Shown here piece after piece: positions 9,447 through 19,465 of a stretch of DNA of 64,000 nt; the first letter of the stretch is position 1, and each line of letters starts with the position of its first letter. The DNA comes from Paraburkholderia haematera (lineage in GTDB: Bacteria > Pseudomonadota > Gammaproteobacteria > Burkholderiales > Burkholderiaceae), in NCBI RefSeq assembly GCF_905220975.1, contig NZ_CAJNBK010000002.1:124001-188000 (forward strand), in the 5' to 3' direction. The translations under genes were made by a program, and so were the position numbers. A model generated the notes under the pieces. That model ran no database searches, was not told the DNA's origin, and saw only the letters and a program-made list of their open reading frames with translations.

Positions 9447-10223
9447 ATGGGCCGTTCGATCAATCTGGAAGGCAAGGTCGCGCTGATCACCGGCGCCTCG
9501 AGCGGGTTGGGGAAGCGCTTTGCTCAAGTGTTGTCGCAGGCCGGCGCCAAGGTCGTGCTGGCGAGCCGCCGCACCGAGCGTCTGAAGGAGCTGCGCGCCG
9601 AGATCGAGGCCGCCGGCGGCGCGGCGCACGTTGTCTCGCTCGACGTCACCGATTATCAGAGTATCAAGTCGGCCGTTGCCCACGCGGAAACCGAGGCGGG
9701 CACGATCGACATTCTGGTGAACAATTCAGGCGTGTCGACCACGCAGAAGCTTTTGGAAGTCACGCCGGCCGACTTCGAATACGTGTTCGACACTAACACG
9801 CGCGGCGCTTTCTTCGTCGCCCAGGAAGTCGCCAAACGCATGATCATGCGCGGCAATGGTGCGCAGAAGCCGTCGTACCGGATCATCAATATCGCGTCGA
9901 TGGCGGGCTTGCGCGTGTTGCCGCAGATCGGCCTGTACTCGATGAGCAAGGCCGCCGTCGTCCATATGACGAAAGCCATGGCGCTGGAGTGGGGCAAGCA
10001 CGGCATCAACGTGAATGCCATCTGCCCGGGCTATATCGATACCGAGATCAACCATCATCACTGGTCGACCGAGCAGGGGCAGAAACTGGTGTCGATGATG
10101 CCGCGTCATCGTGTCGGCAAGCCGGAGGATCTGGACGGGCTGTTGCTGCTGCTGGCGGCCGACGAATCGCAGTTCATCAATGGCTCGGTGATTGCCGCCG
10201 ACGATGGGTTCGGGCTCGCCTGA
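9447..10223 (+). CDS. Short-chain dehydrogenase/reductase
   Basis: A 258-residue classical SDR, an NAD(P)-dependent oxidoreductase. The cofactor-binding glycine motif TGASSGLG is at about residues 15-22, NNSGVS replaces the usual NNAG, and the catalytic YxxxK is in LYSMSKAAVV; NAICPGYIDTEIN follows as expected. An aaaggaac ribosome-binding site precedes the ATG at 9447. It is divergent from etfD and followed after 134 bp by a thioesterase, which suggests acyl-CoA metabolism, but the substrate is not identifiable. Confidence 0.9.
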   Translation: MGRSINLEGKVALITGASSGLGKRFAQVLSQAGAKVVLASRRTERLKELRAEIEAAGGAAHVVSLDVTDYQSIKSAVAHAETEAGTIDILVNNSGVSTTQKLLEVTPADFEYVFDTNTRGAFFVAQEVAKRMIMRGNGAQKPSYRIINIASMAGLRVLPQIGLYSMSKAAVVHMTKAMALEWGKHGINVNAICPGYIDTEINHHHWSTEQGQKLVSMMPRHRVGKPEDLDGLLLLLAADESQFINGSVIAADDGFGLA

Positions 10224-10357
10224 ACATGGCTTTGGGGCGCCGTTGGGGCCTTGATGCAACACCTGGGTTGCCGCAGAGGACCTTTGCCTCGTTTCACCCT
10301 GTCTGTGCCGGCTCACTGGCCGGTTTCACCCTCGTTTCAACCCGTTAAAGAAGTACG

Positions 10358-10792
10358 ATGAGCGATTTTCACGCAGTTTTTGAGATGTCGATGCCGATCC
10401 GCTGGGGCGACATGGACGCATTCGGCCATGTGAACAACACGGTCTATTTCCGTTACATGGAGCAGGTGCGGATTTCCTGGTTCGAACAAATGGGTCTGGC
10501 CGGCAGCAACGCCGACGGGCAGGGGCCGGTGATCGTCAATGCATCGATGGAGTTTCTCAAGCAGTTGCACTATCCCGGCGATGTGATCGGCCGGATGTCC
10601 GTGGCGACGCCCGGGCGCAGCAGCTTCGACACGGGGTTCGAGCTCGTGCGCGCCGACGATCCGAACACCGTCTATGCCCGTGGCGCTGCGCGCTGCGTGT
10701 GGATCGACTATGCCGCCGGCAAGTCGGTGCCGGTTCCGGATCAGCTGCGCGCGACCATCGAGAGCGCGGCGCTGGTTATGGTGAACAATTAA
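10358..10792 (+). CDS. Acyl-CoA thioesterase, 4HBT hotdog fold
   Basis: A 144-residue YbgC/FadM-type thioesterase, which hydrolyses acyl-CoA in the cytoplasm. The hotdog active-site helix reads RWGDMDAFGHVNNTVYFRYM, with the catalytic Asp in the GDMDAFGHVNN motif. Length is normal for the family. It lies downstream of the SDR on the same strand. Chain-length preference cannot be read from the sequence. Confidence 0.88.
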   Translation: MSDFHAVFEMSMPIRWGDMDAFGHVNNTVYFRYMEQVRISWFEQMGLAGSNADGQGPVIVNASMEFLKQLHYPGDVIGRMSVATPGRSSFDTGFELVRADDPNTVYARGAARCVWIDYAAGKSVPVPDQLRATIESAALVMVNN

Positions 10793-10904
10793 GCGGCTTG
10801 ATCGACAATCCAGGGTGGCCGCTGCGGACTGCCCCGGAGCCGGATTCAAGGCCGGAGCGCTTGATGCAAGACCGTTCTGAGGCACACGCGCTCAACGCCG
10901 GACT

Positions 10905-11450
10905 TTAATTCCCGAGCAAACGCTGCAATAGCTCGGTCGCGTTCCCCGTATCGTATTTGCGCATCAGCCGCGCGCGGTAGACATCGACCGTGCGCGGGCT
11001 GATAGCCAGCGCCCGTCCAATCTGCTTGCTGGTTTTGCCCGTCACCAGTTGCGCGGCGATTTCCCGCTCGCGCGGCGTCAATTCGACCGCCACGCGCCGC
11101 GTCGCGCTCAAATCTTCGAAGGTCCAGACGCCGGCCGCATGTGGGTCGGTGCGTTGCTGCGCACGGCCTGTCACGTGGCACCAGAACAATTCCCCGTTGG
11201 CCCGCTTCATGATCCGGTCGTCCGCGTAACTGCCTTGCGCGGTCATGATCGGCGGAATCCGCGCGCCGATCCGTTCGAACTCGTCCGTCGACGGGTACAG
11301 CATCTGGAACGACTGGCCGAGCAGCGCCTCGCGGGGGCAGCCGAATATCGACGCCAGCTCCTCGTTGCAGTCTTCGATGGTCCGTTCGCGCGACAGCACG
11401 AGTCCGATCGGGGCGAGGTGAAACGCGGTTTTGTAATCCAGTGCGGGCAT
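10905..11450 (-). CDS. PAS-LuxR transcriptional regulator
   Basis: A 181-residue regulator: PAS domain at about residues 8-105 (AFHLAPIGLVLSRERTIEDC, FGCPREALLGQSF, then NGELFWCHVTG) and a LuxR/GerE helix-turn-helix at about 118-175 (LTPREREIAAQLVTGKTSKQ, IGRALAISPRTVDVYRARLM). No receiver domain is present, so it senses a ligand or redox cue directly rather than through a histidine kinase. The frame extends upstream to 11564; the ATG at 11450 (MPALDYKTAF) was chosen because the fold begins there, though no strong Shine-Dalgarno supports it. It is divergent from scoAB and could control that operon. Confidence 0.82.
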   Translation of the reverse strand: MPALDYKTAFHLAPIGLVLSRERTIEDCNEELASIFGCPREALLGQSFQMLYPSTDEFERIGARIPPIMTAQGSYADDRIMKRANGELFWCHVTGRAQQRTDPHAAGVWTFEDLSATRRVAVELTPREREIAAQLVTGKTSKQIGRALAISPRTVDVYRARLMRKYDTGNATELLQRLLGN

Positions 11451-11656
11451 GGGCTGGCGGCAAGTACTTATGTATTTTTGCGTATTGTGCCGCATGGCGC
11501 GCCCAGCGTACTCTTTCGGGCACATGACAACGCGGCGTAGCGTCCGCGGCGGGCATTGGCGCAAGGCATGACAAGCTGAGCGCAGGGCCGGCCGCAGATG
11601 ACTAGAATGACGTGTCGGGCGGTTGCCCGCCGAGCGTCATATTGAAGTCGCAACAA

Positions 11657-11685
11657 ACCGGCGGCCGGCGTACCGGCGGCCGGCG
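11657..11685. repeat. Tandem 14-bp GC repeat upstream of scoA
   Basis: ACCGGCGGCCGGCG occurs at 11657-11670 and again at 11672-11685, separated by one base, 38 bp before the scoA start. Each copy is itself nearly self-complementary, so it could form a hairpin in the leader or bind a regulator. Function unknown. Confidence 0.5.
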
Positions 11686-11722
11686 ATCCGGTTTCGGGTT
11701 TCCATAAAGGAAGGGACAAACG

Positions 11723-12427
11723 ATGAACAAGGTCTATCCAGGCGCGGCTGAAGCGCTGAAAGACATCGTCAAGGACGGGCAGACGTTTGCCGTCGGCGGC
11801 TTCGGGCTGTGCGGCATTCCCGAGGCGCTGATAGCGGCGCTGCGCGATACGAAGGTGCAAAACATCACCTGCATCAGCAACAATGCGGGCGTTGACGGTT
11901 TCGGCCTCGGTCAGTTGCTCGAAACGCGCCAGGTCAAGAAGATGATCTCGTCGTATGTGGGCGAGAACAAGGAGTTCGAACGCCAGTATCTGGCCGGCGA
12001 ACTCGAACTGGAATTCACGCCGCAAGGCACGCTCGCCGAGAAGCTGCGCGCAGGCGGCTCGGGCATTCCGGCCTTCTTCACGAACACCGGCTACGGCACG
12101 CTGATCGCCGAGGGCAAGGAAACCCGCCAGTTCGGCGAGAACCACTACGTGCTCGAACATTCGCTGACGGCCGACGTCGCGCTCGTCAAGGCATGGAAAG
12201 CCGACAAGTCGGGCAACCTGATCTATCGCCGCACCGCGCGCAACTTCAACCCGATGTGCGCGATGGCCGGCAAGATCACGGTCGCGGAAGTCGAGGAAAT
12301 CGTTGAAGTGGGCGAACTCGATCCGGATGCGATTCACACGCCGGGCATCTTCGTGCAGCGCATTGTGCTCAATGCGAATCCGGAAAAACGCATTGAACAA
12401 CGCATCGTCCGCGCGAAAGGAGACTGA
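11723..12427 (+). CDS. scoA: 3-oxoacid CoA-transferase, subunit A
   Basis: A 234-residue alpha subunit of succinyl-CoA:3-ketoacid (acetoacetate) CoA-transferase, which activates acetoacetate with CoA from succinyl-CoA. Signatures: [17 protein letters not shown] in the CoA-binding region and [18 protein letters not shown] clear ribosome-binding site (AAGGAAGGGA) precedes the ATG. The beta subunit starts two bases after the stop, so the pair is one operon and forms the heterotetramer. Ketone-body or polyhydroxybutyrate turnover is the usual role. Confidence 0.95.
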   Translation: MNKVYPGAAEALKDIVKDGQTFAVGGFGLCGIPEALIAALRDTKVQNITCISNNAGVDGFGLGQLLETRQVKKMISSYVGENKEFERQYLAGELELEFTPQGTLAEKLRAGGSGIPAFFTNTGYGTLIAEGKETRQFGENHYVLEHSLTADVALVKAWKADKSGNLIYRRTARNFNPMCAMAGKITVAEVEEIVEVGELDPDAIHTPGIFVQRIVLNANPEKRIEQRIVRAKGD

Positions 12428-12429
12428 TC

Positions 12430-13071
12430 ATGGCATGGACTCGTGACGAAATGGCCGCGCGCGCGGCGAAGGAATTGCAGGACGGTTTCTACGTGAACCT
12501 CGGCATCGGCTTGCCGACGCTGGTGGCGAACCACGTGCCGGCGGGCGTCGAAGTATGGCTGCAGTCGGAGAACGGCCTGCTCGGCATCGGCCCGTCGCCG
12601 ACCGAAGAAGAAGTGGATGCCGACCTGATCAATGCCGGCAAGCAAACCGTGACCACGCTGCCGGGCTCGTCGATCTTCTCGTCGGCGGATTCGTTCGCAA
12701 TGATTCGCGGCGGGCACATCAACCTGGCGATTCTGGGCGCGATGCAGATCAGCAAGAAGGGCGATCTGGCCAACTGGATGATCCCCGGCAAGATGATCAA
12801 GGGCATGGGCGGCGCGATGGATCTGGTCGCGGGCGTCAAGCGCGTGGTCGTGCTGATGGAACACGTCGCTAAGGGCGACCAGCACAAGATCCTCGAAGAA
12901 TGCACGTTGCCGTTGACAGGCGTGGGCGTGGTCGATCAGATCATTACCGACCTCGGCGTGATCGAAGTGACGGAACACGGTCTGAAGGTGACTGAGCTGG
13001 CGCCGGGCGTCAGCGTCGAGGAAATCAAGGCAAAGACAGGCGCCCCGCTGGATGTCAGCGCGGTGAACTGA
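12430..13071 (+). CDS. scoB: 3-oxoacid CoA-transferase, subunit B
   Basis: The 213-residue beta subunit, carrying the catalytic glutamate in [10 protein letters not shown] (Glu about residue 51), which forms the CoA thioester intermediate. [15 protein letters not shown] and [20 protein letters not shown] are further family blocks. It follows scoA by two bases and is preceded by AAAGGAG. An intrinsic terminator follows at 13139. Confidence 0.95.
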   Translation: MAWTRDEMAARAAKELQDGFYVNLGIGLPTLVANHVPAGVEVWLQSENGLLGIGPSPTEEEVDADLINAGKQTVTTLPGSSIFSSADSFAMIRGGHINLAILGAMQISKKGDLANWMIPGKMIKGMGGAMDLVAGVKRVVVLMEHVAKGDQHKILEECTLPLTGVGVVDQIITDLGVIEVTEHGLKVTELAPGVSVEEIKAKTGAPLDVSAVN

Positions 13072-13138
13072 ATGGCCCTGTGAGCCGTCCGCGGTTTCGG
13101 TCTATATGACCGTTGCGTGGCGGCGAGGCAGGATCGGA

Positions 13139-13173
13139 AGCGGGCGAGGCGTGAGTCTCGCCCGCTTTGTTTT
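13139..13173 (+). terminator. Intrinsic terminator after scoAB
   Basis: A perfect 10-bp stem, 13139-13148 with 13157-13166, encloses an 8-nt loop and is followed by a T-rich stretch (TTTGTTTTG). It closes the scoAB transcript. Confidence 0.85.
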
Positions 13174-13203
13174 GGTGCGCCGGATGTCGTTCTGCGCAGA
13201 CTT

Positions 13204-13239
13204 AGGCCGCCCCAGGCCGCCCCAGGCCGCCCTAGGCCG
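13204..13239. repeat. Decamer tandem repeat (AGGCCGCCCC, 3.6 copies)
   Basis: Units begin at 13204, 13214, 13224 and a partial one at 13234; the third differs at its last base. The block lies between the scoAB terminator and the next gene. Function unknown; it could be length-variable between strains. Confidence 0.7.
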
Positions 13240-13352
13240 TTTGGCTGATCCTTGTCGCGCGGCAAAGCGGTTTACAATCTTTTGAAGATCGGACGCTTAT
13301 TGATCCCTTCTGCGCCCAGGCCGAATCCACAGCGTTTTTGCAAGGAACCCAG

Positions 13353-14264
13353 ATGACCGAAACGTCCGCTTCCATCGCCGGGCGGCTTGCGCCGCGCCAA
13401 CGTTATGTCCAGTGCGCGAGCGCCGGTGGCTTGCACCGTATCGCCTACACCGAGTGGGGCGACCCGGCCAACCCGCGTGTGCTGCTGTGCGTGCACGGCT
13501 TGACGCGCTCGGGGCGCGATTTTGACCGCCTCGCGGCGGAATTCGCAGGCACGTACCGCGTGGTGTGTCCGGACGTCGCGGGGCGGGGCCTGTCTTCGTG
13601 GCTCGCGAACCCCAACTTCTATAGCGTGCCGCAGTACGTCGCCGACATGGTCACGCTGATCGCGCGCCTGAACGTCGAAACGGTCGACTGGTTCGGTACC
13701 TCGATGGGTGGCCTGATCGGGCTTGCGCTGGCCGGCCTGCCCGAAACGCCGATTCGCAAGATGTTGTTGAACGACGTCGGCCCGCATCTGGAGCCGGTGG
13801 CCGTGCAGCGCATCGGCGATTACCTCGGCAAGCCCATGCGTTTCGAAACGCTGCAGCAGGGCGTCGATTACGCCGCGTTGCTTGCGCAAACTTTCGGTCC
13901 GCTCACGCCAGAGGAGTGGCGTGAGATCAATACGCCACTTTTGCACGAGCAGGACGGGGCATGGCTGCTCCGCTATGACCCGCGGATCGCACAGCCGTTT
14001 GCCGCGACCACCGAAGAGGCGACCAAACTCGGCGAGGCCGCGCTGTGGCATTCGCTGGCTGCGTTTCAGGGGCCGGTGCTGGTGGTGCGCGGCGAGCAGT
14101 CGGATCTGCTTTCTCGCGAGACCGTTGCGAAGATGGTCGAAACCGGGCGCGCCGTATCGAGCGCAGAGGTCGCGGGCGTCGGACATGCGCCGGCATTTCT
14201 GTCGGCCGATCAGATCGGCCTTGCGAAGCAGTTCTTTATCGGGCCGGCCACTGACGCGTCATAA
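13353..14264 (+). CDS. Alpha/beta hydrolase
   Basis: A 303-residue alpha/beta hydrolase. The oxyanion strand is LLCVHGLTRSGRDFD, the nucleophile elbow DWFGTSMGGLIGLAL, and the C-terminal His lies in VAGVGHAPAFLS; DVAGRGLSSW matches the usual loop after strand 4. The ATG at 13353 is chosen because AAGGA at 13342-13346 fits it. A RidA gene follows after 96 bp on the same strand. The substrate is unknown. Confidence 0.88.
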   Translation: MTETSASIAGRLAPRQRYVQCASAGGLHRIAYTEWGDPANPRVLLCVHGLTRSGRDFDRLAAEFAGTYRVVCPDVAGRGLSSWLANPNFYSVPQYVADMVTLIARLNVETVDWFGTSMGGLIGLALAGLPETPIRKMLLNDVGPHLEPVAVQRIGDYLGKPMRFETLQQGVDYAALLAQTFGPLTPEEWREINTPLLHEQDGAWLLRYDPRIAQPFAATTEEATKLGEAALWHSLAAFQGPVLVVRGEQSDLLSRETVAKMVETGRAVSSAEVAGVGHAPAFLSADQIGLAKQFFIGPATDAS

Positions 14265-14360
14265 TAGAGAGTTCCGCGCGTCGTCCTTGAAAGTGGGCCA
14301 TGCGCGGATGCAATGCGGAACGCATCGTCGATCAATTTTCAACCAACCTCAGGATTCTTC

Positions 14361-14714
14361 ATGGCAGTCATTCGTCATCACGTCGGCAAGCGCCTCTCGG
14401 AAACCGCTGTCTTCAACGGCACCGTGTACCTCGCAGGCCAGATCGCCGAAGACGCGGATCAGGACATCACGGGTCAGACGCGCGAAGTGCTCGGCCACAT
14501 CGACCGTCTGCTGGAAGAAGTGAACAGCGACAAGTCGCACTTGCTGTCCGTGCAGATCTACATCTCGGACATGGTGCATTTCGCCGGCATGAACGCCGTG
14601 TGGGACGAGTGGGTTGCGCAAGGCGCCACGCCGCCGCGCGCTACCGTGGAAGCGAAGCTCGCGAATCCGAAGTGCCTCGTCGAAATCGTCGTGGTCGCGG
14701 CGCAGCGCGATTGA
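14361..14714 (+). CDS. RidA/YjgF family protein
   Basis: A 117-residue RidA-family protein; members are usually homotrimers that hydrolyse reactive enamine/imine intermediates. Visible blocks are ETAVFNGTVYLAGQIAEDAD, then QIYISDMVHFAGMNAVWDEW, then PPRATVEAKLANPKCLVEIV, the last containing the substrate-binding Arg. The start MAVIRHHVGK has AGGA at 14351-14354. It sits between a hydrolase and relA, all on one strand. Confidence 0.88.
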   Translation: MAVIRHHVGKRLSETAVFNGTVYLAGQIAEDADQDITGQTREVLGHIDRLLEEVNSDKSHLLSVQIYISDMVHFAGMNAVWDEWVAQGATPPRATVEAKLANPKCLVEIVVVAAQRD

Positions 14715-14777
14715 GGCTTAACTCGCAGTTGTTGTTGAAATTCCGTTGATCCGTCTGGCCCGGTGGGCCGTCGCACC

Positions 14778-17021
14778 ATGACTACCGAAATCGTTACGAG
14801 CATGCCGTCACCCATCCCTTCCTTCGACGAAGCGATGGCGTTCGTGCGCGAACATGCGGGCGAAGTTCGGCTCTCATCAGGCGAGTTGCTGGCGGATCAT
14901 GCGGCGGGTACGGCGTCGATCATGCGCACGCTCAACGTCGATCCGCCGGCTGTGCTGGCGGCGGCCTTGTTTGCGTTGACGCCGCATCTGCAGGACCCGG
15001 AGCGCGTGATTGCCGACAACTTCGGCGAAGAAGTCGCGCAACTGGTGGGCGACGTGCGCAAGTTGCTGCGCCTGGGTACGGTGAGCTTGCGCGCGGCGCA
15101 GAATGCGATGCCTGAAGCGGGGCGAGATGCGCAGGCTGCGCGCCGCACTCAGGTCGAGGCCCTGCGCAAGATGCTGCTCGCGTTCGCGCAGGACATTCGC
15201 GTCGTGCTGATACGGCTCGCGTCGCGCTTGCAATCGCTGCGTTATTACGCGGCGGCGAAACTCACGCCGTCGCCCGACGTCGCGCGTGAGACGCTCGATA
15301 TTTACGCGCCGCTCGCCAATCGTCTGGGCATCTGGCAACTGAAGTGGGAACTCGAGGATCTTGCACTCCGGTTCGAAGAGCCGGTCACGTACAAGCGCAT
15401 CGCGAAGCTGCTCGACGAGAAGCGCGTCGAGCGCGAGAGTTATGTTGCGCAGGCGATCGAGCGGCTGCAGCAGGAGTTAGCTGCAGCGAATGTAGTGGCC
15501 GAAGTCAGCGGCCGGCCCAAGCATATCTACAGCATCTGGCGCAAGATGCGCGGCAAGGAACTGGACTTCGCCGAACTGTACGACGTGCGCGCGTTTCGCG
15601 TCATCGTGCCGGACATCAAGGATTGCTACACGGTGCTGGGCATCGTGCACAACCTGTGGCAGCCGGTGCCGAAAGAGTTCGACGATTACATCTCGCGGCC
15701 GAAGCCGAACGGCTATAAATCGCTGCATACGGTCGTGATCGGCGACGACGGCCGCGCGTTCGAAGTGCAGATCCGCACGCAGGAAATGCATCAGTTCGCC
15801 GAGTATGGTGTGGCGGCGCACTGGCGCTACAAGGAAGCGGGCACGCGAGGTTACGGCGGCCAGTTCAGCGCCAATGAGAAGTACGACGAGAAGATCGCGT
15901 GGTTGCGCCAGCTGCTCGCGTGGAAAGACGAGGTGTCGGAAGGCGAGCACGGCGAGAAGCGCGCCGCGCAGCCGTGGGAGCAACTGCGGCAGGCTACGCT
16001 CGACGACGATCATATCTACGTGCTCACGCCGCAAGCGCGTGTGATTCCGTTGCCGCACGGCGCGACCCCGGTGGACTTCGCGTATCACCTGCATAGCGAG
16101 CTGGGGCATCGCTGCCGTGGCGCGCGCGTCGATGGCGCGATGGTGCCGCTCAATACGCCGTTGCAGAACGGTCAGACGGTCGAGATCGTCGCGGTGAAAG
16201 AAGGCGGTCCGTCGCGTGACTGGCTCAACCCGCAACTCGGGTATTTGCAGAGCCATCGGGCGCGGCAGAAAGTGCGCGCGTGGTTCAACGCGGTCGAGGT
16301 GCAGGAGCACATCGCGAGTGGCCGTGCGATGGTTGAAAAGACCCTGCAGCGCGAGGGCAAGACGTCGGTCAATCTCGACCAACTCGCCGCCAAGCTTGGC
16401 TTCAAGACTACCGACGATCTGTTCTCGGTGGTGGGCAAGGAAGAATTCAGTCTGCGGCTTGTCGAGCAGGCGCTGCACGATGCGCCGCCGCCCGAGCCTG
16501 TCGTCGAGGCACCGGAACAGTTCGAGAAACGCAGTAGCGGCGCGAGCGTGGCCCGAGGTGCTTCTACGGGGGTGCTGGTGGTCGGCGTCGACGCGTTGCT
16601 CACGCAACTCGCGCGCTGTTGCCGTCCCGCGCCGCCTGACGACATCAGCGGCTTCGTTACGCGCGGCAAGGGCATGTCGATTCACCGCAGCGATTGTCCG
16701 ACCTTTCTGCGCATGGCCGATCGCGCACCGGAGCGCGTGTTGCAAACCGCCTGGTCGGCCGATGTCATGAGCGGTCGCGGGCAATCGGTCTATCCCGTCG
16801 ACCTCAGCATCGAGGCAACGGATCGGCAAGGTCTGCTGCGCGATATTTCCGAGGTTTTCGCGCGCGAGAAAATGAATGTGATCGGCGTGAAAACGCAATC
16901 GCGTCGTAACGCCGCGTTCATGCAATTCACCGTCGAGGTATCGAGCGCTGCGCAGATTCAGCGCGCGTGTGCGTTGCTTGGTGAAGTAACGGGCGTGATG
17001 CGCGCTTCACGCAAGAATTAA
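14778..17021 (+). CDS. relA: (p)ppGpp synthetase RelA
   Basis: A 747-residue ribosome-associated alarmone synthetase. The N-terminal HD region is degenerate: where bifunctional enzymes carry the His-Asp pair this protein reads AALFALTPH, so hydrolase activity is not expected. The synthetase domain (about residues 225-360) has RPKHIYSIWRKM, YDVRAFRVIVPD and EFDDYISRPKPNGYKSLHT; EFDD is the EXDD motif of monofunctional RelA rather than RFKD of SpoT/Rel. TGS follows (HIYVLTPQARVIPLPHGATP), then the Cys-containing zinc-finger-like region (QLARCCRPAPPDDISGFVTR) and a C-terminal ACT domain. The ATG at 14778 is preferred to an upstream in-frame GTG at 14763. Confidence 0.94.
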   Translation: MTTEIVTSMPSPIPSFDEAMAFVREHAGEVRLSSGELLADHAAGTASIMRTLNVDPPAVLAAALFALTPHLQDPERVIADNFGEEVAQLVGDVRKLLRLGTVSLRAAQNAMPEAGRDAQAARRTQVEALRKMLLAFAQDIRVVLIRLASRLQSLRYYAAAKLTPSPDVARETLDIYAPLANRLGIWQLKWELEDLALRFEEPVTYKRIAKLLDEKRVERESYVAQAIERLQQELAAANVVAEVSGRPKHIYSIWRKMRGKELDFAELYDVRAFRVIVPDIKDCYTVLGIVHNLWQPVPKEFDDYISRPKPNGYKSLHTVVIGDDGRAFEVQIRTQEMHQFAEYGVAAHWRYKEAGTRGYGGQFSANEKYDEKIAWLRQLLAWKDEVSEGEHGEKRAAQPWEQLRQATLDDDHIYVLTPQARVIPLPHGATPVDFAYHLHSELGHRCRGARVDGAMVPLNTPLQNGQTVEIVAVKEGGPSRDWLNPQLGYLQSHRARQKVRAWFNAVEVQEHIASGRAMVEKTLQREGKTSVNLDQLAAKLGFKTTDDLFSVVGKEEFSLRLVEQALHDAPPPEPVVEAPEQFEKRSSGASVARGASTGVLVVGVDALLTQLARCCRPAPPDDISGFVTRGKGMSIHRSDCPTFLRMADRAPERVLQTAWSADVMSGRGQSVYPVDLSIEATDRQGLLRDISEVFAREKMNVIGVKTQSRRNAAFMQFTVEVSSAAQIQRACALLGEVTGVMRASRKN

Positions 17022-17141
17022 AGCTTGGGCGAGGCGGGCGGGTGCTGCTGGGTGTCGCTCGGTGTCGCTGTGTGCAAATAGGCATCCGTTCGACGGGCTC
17101 CTTCGTGTGAGTAGAAATTTAAAGTCGGTGCATAAAAGTAC

Positions 17142-17170
17142 TTGCCAAGCGGTGTGGCGCTCCATATAAT
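17142..17170 (+). promoter_or_regulatory. Sigma-70 promoter of tRNA-Val
   Basis: TTGCCA at 17142-17147 and a perfect TATAAT at 17165-17170 are separated by 17 bp. The predicted start is about 5 bases before the mature tRNA 5' end. Confidence 0.85.
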
Positions 17171-17181
17171 CTCGTTTCTTC

Positions 17182-17258
17182 AGGCTCGTAGCTCAGCTGG
17201 TTAGAGCACCACCTTGACATGGTGGGGGTCGTTGGTTCGAGTCCAATCGAGCCTACCA
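17182..17258 (+). tRNA. tRNA-Val (anticodon GAC)
   Basis: A 77-nt cloverleaf. The acceptor stem AGGCTCG pairs with CGAGCCT, the anticodon stem CCACC/GGTGG holds loop TTGACAT with anticodon GAC, the T loop is GGTTCGAGTCC, and the CCA end is encoded at 17256-17258. Confidence 0.97.
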
Positions 17259-17419
17259 ACGAAAGAGAAATTCCGGTTTTGCCGGGGTTTCGCAAGCTGC
17301 AGTAAGCGCTTCGGCGCAAAAGGCAAATACGGTTATGGCACCGCGAACGTTGACCGAAACTACTTCGGAGCGACGCTAGTCGAGGACCACTTTCGCCACT
17401 GTAGTTAGCAGGAAATGTG

Positions 17420-17455
17420 AATGCGGCCCCTCGAAAGTGGGGCCGCATTTTTTTT
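17420..17455 (+). terminator. Intrinsic terminator between tRNA-Val and thrS
   Basis: A perfect 11-bp stem (17420-17430 with 17439-17449), an 8-nt loop, and eight T residues (17448-17455). It ends only 54 bases before the thrS ATG. It could simply end the tRNA transcript or act as an attenuator for thrS-infC; no promoter is obvious in the 54 bases that follow. Confidence 0.85.
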
Positions 17456-17509
17456 GGTTTTTTGACCTGGTTGTATGTGCCGCCGCCGGTCGGCACCACG
17501 GAGAACGCA

Positions 17510-19417
17510 ATGGTTTCGATACGTCTGCCTGACGGTTCTGTTCGACAGTACGAGCATCCGGTGACCGTCGCCGAAGTGGCCGCCTCGATCGGCCCCGGCC
17601 TCGCGAAAGCCGCGCTCGGCGGCAAGATCGACGGTGAACTCGTCGACACGTCAACGCTGATCGATCATGACGTGGCGCTTGCCATCGTCACCGAAAAAGA
17701 CGCAGACGGCCTCGACATCATTCGCCACTCCGCGGCGCACTTGCTCGCGTACGCGGTGAAAGATCTGTATCCGGAAGCGCAAGTCACGATCGGTCCGGTG
17801 ATCGACAACGGCTTCTACTACGATTTCGCCTACAATCGTCCCTTCACGCCCGAAGATCTCGAGAAGATCGAAAAGCGCATGCAGGAGCTCGCGAAGAAAG
17901 ACGAGCCGGTCTCGCGCCGCGTGGTGTCGCGCGACGAAGCCGTGGACTACTTCAAAAGCATTGGCGAAAAGTACAAGGCCGAGATCATCGAATCGATTCC
18001 GGCTACCGACGAAATCAAGCTCTACTCGCATGGCGGCTTCACCGATCTGTGCCGTGGCCCGCACGTGCCGTCCACCGGCAAGCTGAAGGTCTTCAAGCTG
18101 ATGAAGCTCGCCGGCGCCTATTGGCGCGGCGACTCGAAGAACGAGCAATTGCAGCGCATCTACGGTACGGCCTGGACGAAGAAGGAAGACCAGGACGCGT
18201 ATCTGCACATGCTCGAAGAGGCGGAAAAGCGCGACCACCGCAAGCTCGGCAAGCAACTGGATCTGTTCCATATGCAAGACGAGTCGCCGGGCATGGTGTT
18301 CTGGCATCCGCGTGGCTGGACGCTGTGGCAGCAGGTCGAGCAGTACATGCGCCGCCGCGTGAACGATGCCGGCTACCTCGAAATCAAGACGCCGATGATC
18401 ATGGACCGTTCGCTCTGGGAAGCGTCGGGCCACTGGCAGAACTATCGTGAAAACATGTTCACGACCGAATCGGAAAAGCGCGACTACGCGATCAAGCCGA
18501 TGAACTGCCCGGGTCACGTGCAGGTGTTCAATCACGGCCTGCGCTCGTATCGCGATCTGCCGCTGCGGTACGCGGAATTCGGTTCATGCCACCGCAATGA
18601 GTCGTCGGGCGCGCTGCACGGCCTGATGCGCGTGCGCGGTTTCGTGCAGGACGACGCGCACATTTTCTGTACCGAAGACCAGTTCATCAGCGAATCGATC
18701 GCGTTCAACACGCTGGCGATGAGCGTCTATAAAGACTTCGGCTTCGACAATGTCGAGATCAAGCTGTCGCTGCGCCCGGATGCGCGCGCCGGCACGGACG
18801 AGACCTGGGATCGTGCGGAGCAGGGTCTGCGCGAGGCGCTGACGGCGTGCGGCGTGACGTGGGAAGAATTGCCGGGTGAGGGCGCGTTCTACGGCCCGAA
18901 GGTCGAATACCACATTAAGGACGCGCTCGGCCGCTCGTGGCAGTGCGGCACGTTGCAGCTCGATATGGTGCTGCCGGAGCGCCTGGGCGCCGAATACGTC
19001 GCTGAAGACAATAGCCGCCGCCGCCCGATCATGCTGCACCGGGCAATCGTCGGATCAATGGAGCGCTTTCTCGGCATTCTGATCGAGCACCATGCTGGTG
19101 CAATGCCGTCGTGGCTTGCGCCGATGCAGGTTGTGGTGATGAATATCGCCGAAAGTCAGGCCGAATATGCACAGTCTCTAGCCCAATCGTTGCAAAAACA
19201 AGGGGTTAGAGTAGAGGCCGATTTGCGCAACGAGAAGATTAGCTATAAAATACGCGAGCACACGCTAGAAAAGGTGCCGTACCTGCTCGTGGTCGGCGAT
19301 AAAGAGCGTGAAGCCCAAACGGTAGCCGTGCGTGCCCGTGGTGGTGTCGACCAGGGCGTGATGCCCCTCGATACCTTCATTGAGCGTCTGCGTCAGGACG
19401 TGCAGTCGTTCAATTGA
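17510..19417 (+). CDS. thrS: Threonyl-tRNA synthetase
   Basis: A 635-residue class II aminoacyl-tRNA synthetase charging tRNA-Thr. The order is TGS domain ([20 protein letters not shown]), editing domain with [11 protein letters not shown] (HxxxH), catalytic core with motif 1, motif 2 ([20 protein letters not shown]) and motif 3, plus the zinc ligands in [10 protein letters not shown] and IVGSMERF near the C-terminal anticodon-binding domain. The ATG at 17510 has GGAG at 17500-17503; the frame is open further upstream but that part runs through the terminator hairpin. It leads the translation operon. Confidence 0.97.
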   Translation: MVSIRLPDGSVRQYEHPVTVAEVAASIGPGLAKAALGGKIDGELVDTSTLIDHDVALAIVTEKDADGLDIIRHSAAHLLAYAVKDLYPEAQVTIGPVIDNGFYYDFAYNRPFTPEDLEKIEKRMQELAKKDEPVSRRVVSRDEAVDYFKSIGEKYKAEIIESIPATDEIKLYSHGGFTDLCRGPHVPSTGKLKVFKLMKLAGAYWRGDSKNEQLQRIYGTAWTKKEDQDAYLHMLEEAEKRDHRKLGKQLDLFHMQDESPGMVFWHPRGWTLWQQVEQYMRRRVNDAGYLEIKTPMIMDRSLWEASGHWQNYRENMFTTESEKRDYAIKPMNCPGHVQVFNHGLRSYRDLPLRYAEFGSCHRNESSGALHGLMRVRGFVQDDAHIFCTEDQFISESIAFNTLAMSVYKDFGFDNVEIKLSLRPDARAGTDETWDRAEQGLREALTACGVTWEELPGEGAFYGPKVEYHIKDALGRSWQCGTLQLDMVLPERLGAEYVAEDNSRRRPIMLHRAIVGSMERFLGILIEHHAGAMPSWLAPMQVVVMNIAESQAEYAQSLAQSLQKQGVRVEADLRNEKISYKIREHTLEKVPYLLVVGDKEREAQTVAVRARGGVDQGVMPLDTFIERLRQDVQSFN

Positions 19418-19465
19418 GCCACCTGGCAGCCCGGCTCGTTTTTTTAATTTTTGAGGAAACGTAAC

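Noticed and set aside
13204..13239. Regulatory operator array
   Set aside because: The GC decamers lie just after a terminator and look like simple slippage repeats; no binding family is suggested.
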